From an uncultured Lachnospiraceae bacterium (GTDB taxonomy: Bacteria; Bacillota; Clostridia; Lachnospirales; Lachnospiraceae): a stretch of DNA of 27,508 nucleotides. The stretch is from contig CAJUEI010000020.1 in the NCBI GenBank assembly GCA_910585255.1, positions 1 to 27,508 on the forward strand, written 5' to 3'. Under the pieces are notes generated by a model, which worked only from the letters and a program-made list of their open reading frames with translations, made no database searches and was not told where the DNA came from. Position 1 is the stretch's first letter, and each line of letters begins with the position of its first letter. Shown piece by piece: positions 25,334-27,508 of the stretch. The position numbers and the translations under genes are program-made.

Positions 25334-26125
25334 CTATTTTAAATAATTGATAAAATCATAGTCTGTCATACCTGGTACGGATGCCCTGTGTCGAATTGAA
25401 AAAATTACATTTGCATTATATGTATTAGATAATTTTCTAAGCTCATATTCCTTTTCCCGAAAAGAAAACATATATTCCACTCCTTGAAAAATAAAACGCT
25501 GATTATGTAATTGCTGAGGTGAAATTACAAATAATTTATCTCCGGCAATACGAAAATCCGTAACAATATAATTGTGTGATCGAATATAATCTAAAACTGA
25601 CTTGATTCTGCTTTTTCCAACATTTCCAGAACCGCTTCTTTTGATTCGATACTTCGCTGTCACATCAAAGTAATCCCTAAAACGTTCAAGTAATAAAATC
25701 GTATTGTTATTGATTATAAAAAATTGAGTTCCTTTATCTTTATATGTTTGGATAATCCAATTAGAAAAGATATTGGCACCATTCGGCATATCAATATCTT
25801 TTCCTACTGTTCCGGCTTCTCTAAATCCATCAAAATCTTTGTTCATATAGTCCATAATCATTTGTGTATATCTATTAAACCTATTTACATTCTGAGGGCT
25901 ATACTGAAATGTTCTGGTTTTAAGATCCGGAAGCAAAACAAACTGTCCGCATTGGGCAGGAGAATGTTTTACATCCATATAAAATGAATTTCCCGTGTTT
26001 GTATGAACTAAGATATCGGAAACCGTAGAATTTGCACCTCCTTGATGTATAAAATTTGCATATGCACCAAACTTTTGATTAAGATACTCTGCACATTGAA
26101 TTTCAAATTCTTCCCATCTTTCCAT
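25334..26125 (-). CDS. Type II restriction endonuclease (PD-(D/E)XK-like)
   Basis: 263 residues. The N-terminal half contains a PD-(D/E)XK-type core: VSDILVH (Asp37) followed 13 residues later by FYMDVKHSPAQCGQF (Asp51-x-Lys53). The Gln/Cys that follow are common in small restriction enzymes. The remainder (FSNWIIQTYK, IKSVLDYIRSHNYIVTDFR) is probably DNA binding. The identification rests on this motif plus the adjacent convergent m5C methyltransferase; the specificity family is not recognised. GGAG lies about 10 nt before the ATG. Its extended -10 promoter is weaker than the methyltransferase's. Confidence 0.8.
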   Translation of the reverse strand: MERWEEFEIQCAEYLNQKFGAYANFIHQGGANSTVSDILVHTNTGNSFYMDVKHSPAQCGQFVLLPDLKTRTFQYSPQNVNRFNRYTQMIMDYMNKDFDGFREAGTVGKDIDMPNGANIFSNWIIQTYKDKGTQFFIINNNTILLLERFRDYFDVTAKYRIKRSGSGNVGKSRIKSVLDYIRSHNYIVTDFRIAGDKLFVISPQQLHNQRFIFQGVEYMFSFREKEYELRKLSNTYNANVIFSIRHRASVPGMTDYDFINYLK

Positions 26126-26156
26126 TTGATAAAATCTCCTTATTATTTTTATAACA

Positions 26157-26162
26157 ATTATA
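26157..26162 (-). promoter_or_regulatory. Extended -10 promoter element for the restriction gene
   Basis: Minus strand TGTTATAAT: TATAAT at 26157-26162 preceded by TGT. No good -35 box, so strength depends on the extended -10. It lies about 32 nt before the ATG. Confidence 0.45.
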
Positions 26163-26319
26163 ACATATCATCTCAAAAATAGCACGATTTATTATTTTCT
26201 TATTTATCATAAAGAAGAGTCTATCAATCGTATTTCTCTTTTCGCTCTAAAATTCTTCTATGTCTATCTAACAAAATATTTTTTGAAAAATAACGATTTC
26301 GATTAGTTGATACTTTATT

Positions 26320-26427
26320 TAACCTCATCAAGGAAGTCCCCCGCTTCTAAGCCGCCAAGGCGAAAGCGGGGGACTTCCTTGATGAGGTTATAAGCAAGTA
26401 GTAAAGCGGATTGCAAATATCCAATTT
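26320..26427 (+). repeat. Hairpin repeat, copy 2 (inverse of 7857-8009)
   Basis: A perfect 25-bp stem (26320-26344 with 26366-26390, TAACCTCATCAAGGAAGTCC...) encloses a loop with a CGCC/GGCG mini-hairpin. It is followed by TAAGCAAGTAGTAAAGCGGA and an AT-rich tail (to about 26427) shared with the other copy. Not coding. The gap 26126-26443 contains only this and the restriction-gene promoter. Confidence 0.7.
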
Positions 26428-27112
26428 AACTATGGTCTTTATACTATAACTGTCTTTTTATTTTACGGACTGTTTCTACTGCAAATACAGGTAAAATTAG
26501 CATAGGAAGAAAAACTCCAAATCGTAATGTCCATATATTGGTATAGACAACTGGAACACAGCCTCGTATCATATGCTGAATCATTAAATGATACATAAAA
26601 ATATAAAGTGTATTTTTTCCTACTAAAGTAATAACATAAATTATATTTTTAGTAATTACACATTTTCCCTCTTCTAATAATGAGAAAAAAGAATAACATA
26701 CAAATAACATAATAATCGCAAATACCATAAATTGAACACTTGGCGGATTAAATCCCTCTCCCCAATATGCTGCAAACCAGCTGTCAAATGGCAATTTCCC
26801 ACTGCATATCAAAATCCACCAAACAAACCAACTGCAAAAAGCCAATAGAAAAATAGCCTTTCTTTTTCCTTTACTAAAACAAAAAAGTCGAAAGTTAGCA
26901 AATAAAATTCCTATATAATAAAGAAGAAGATAGGTTCCGCCAAACAAATATCTTCCTCCGCCATGTAGCGGCAATATATATGTATAATGAATCGTAAGAC
27001 TACTGATATATCCCAATAAAATCACAGTTGCTCCATGCCAGATATAACTTTTCTTTCTTCGATTACAAAATTGACACCAAATCATTAATACAGGAGCAGC
27101 TAACATCAACTG

Positions 27113-27121
27113 AAAAAAAAA
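27113..27121 (-). repeat. Homopolymer T9 tract inside the acyltransferase gene
   Basis: Nine T on the coding strand (nine A in the given strand). The frame changes exactly here. T10 or T7 would keep the frame open. Such runs slip readily in replication and also in sequencing. Confidence 0.9.
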
Positions 27122-27455
27122 CACAAAAAATAATAGGGACCTTGAATTGAAAAATTCATAAGATGTTGGATATAAACTTTCCAGTCAAAAAAACGATTAT
27201 ACCAAATAAGTAACAAAAAGGTTGCCAATGCATACTGCAAATATAATTTCCCTATCTTTTTTAACTGCTTACCATAATGAATCCTTATTCCATTCATTGT
27301 AATCCATGTCGTTATTCCAGATAACAGAATAAAAAGACTAACAGAAAAATAAGATGCTTTTGCAATAATAGGATTATCATATAATAATCCATTGGAGTGA
27401 TCTACGACTACTCCTAAAATAGCAACCGCTTTTGCACAATCAATCCACTTTACCC

Positions 27456-27508
<53 letters not shown>

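Noticed and set aside
9353..26125. One defence island made of the operon and the R-M pair
   Set aside because: Core genes secA, prfB and cheW with a strong terminator lie between them, so joint acquisition is not supported by the layout.
26320..26390. Intrinsic terminator for the acyltransferase gene
   Set aside because: The stem is strong and well placed but has no U-tract in either direction, and it is repeated elsewhere in the window in inverse orientation.

Overview
The window looks like chromosomal DNA of a low-GC Gram-positive anaerobe of the class Clostridia, most likely a Lachnospiraceae gut bacterium. The basis is base composition, strong GGAGG-type ribosome binding sites, TTGACA/TATAAT-type promoters, and the kinds of tex, hom, prfB (with a UGA frameshift) and secA genes present. 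Family placement is inference from sequence style, not from a search.

Layout. 1-5.1 kb is housekeeping: a membrane sensor cut by the window edge and overlapping tex, a small DUF4190-like membrane protein, then an ACT-domain gene and homoserine dehydrogenase. 5.2-9.3 kb is an accessory patch. It holds a 234-bp palindromic repeat, a small membrane protein, a remnant of an IS200/IS605-type element without transposase but with a probable omega-RNA-like right end, a secreted protein of unknown function, a divergent RRNPP-like regulator, and another hairpin repeat.

9.35-19.55 kb is the most interesting part: eight tightly packed genes on the minus strand. In order of transcription they encode a helical HTH-like protein, a one-pass membrane protein with a repetitive C-terminal (propeller-like) half, two paralogous coiled-coil proteins (one membrane-anchored), a divergent Hsp70/actin-fold ATPase, a Ycf46-like AAA+ ATPase, and two paralogous membrane proteins. 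I do not recognise it as a named system. The gene content suggests a membrane-associated ATP-driven remodelling or chaperone-like machine. An intrinsic terminator lies directly in front of its first gene.

19.6-24.0 kb is the core secA-prfB-cheW run. prfB needs a programmed +1 frameshift. 24.2-26.1 kb is a compact type II restriction-modification pair, convergent. 26.3-27.5 kb has a hairpin repeat related, in inverse orientation, to one at 7.9 kb, and then an acyltransferase-3 gene. That gene carries two unstable tracts, an in-frame (AGAC)13 array at the window end and a T9 run that currently shifts the frame. It is therefore probably a phase-variable surface-modification gene in the OFF state, or a decayed one.
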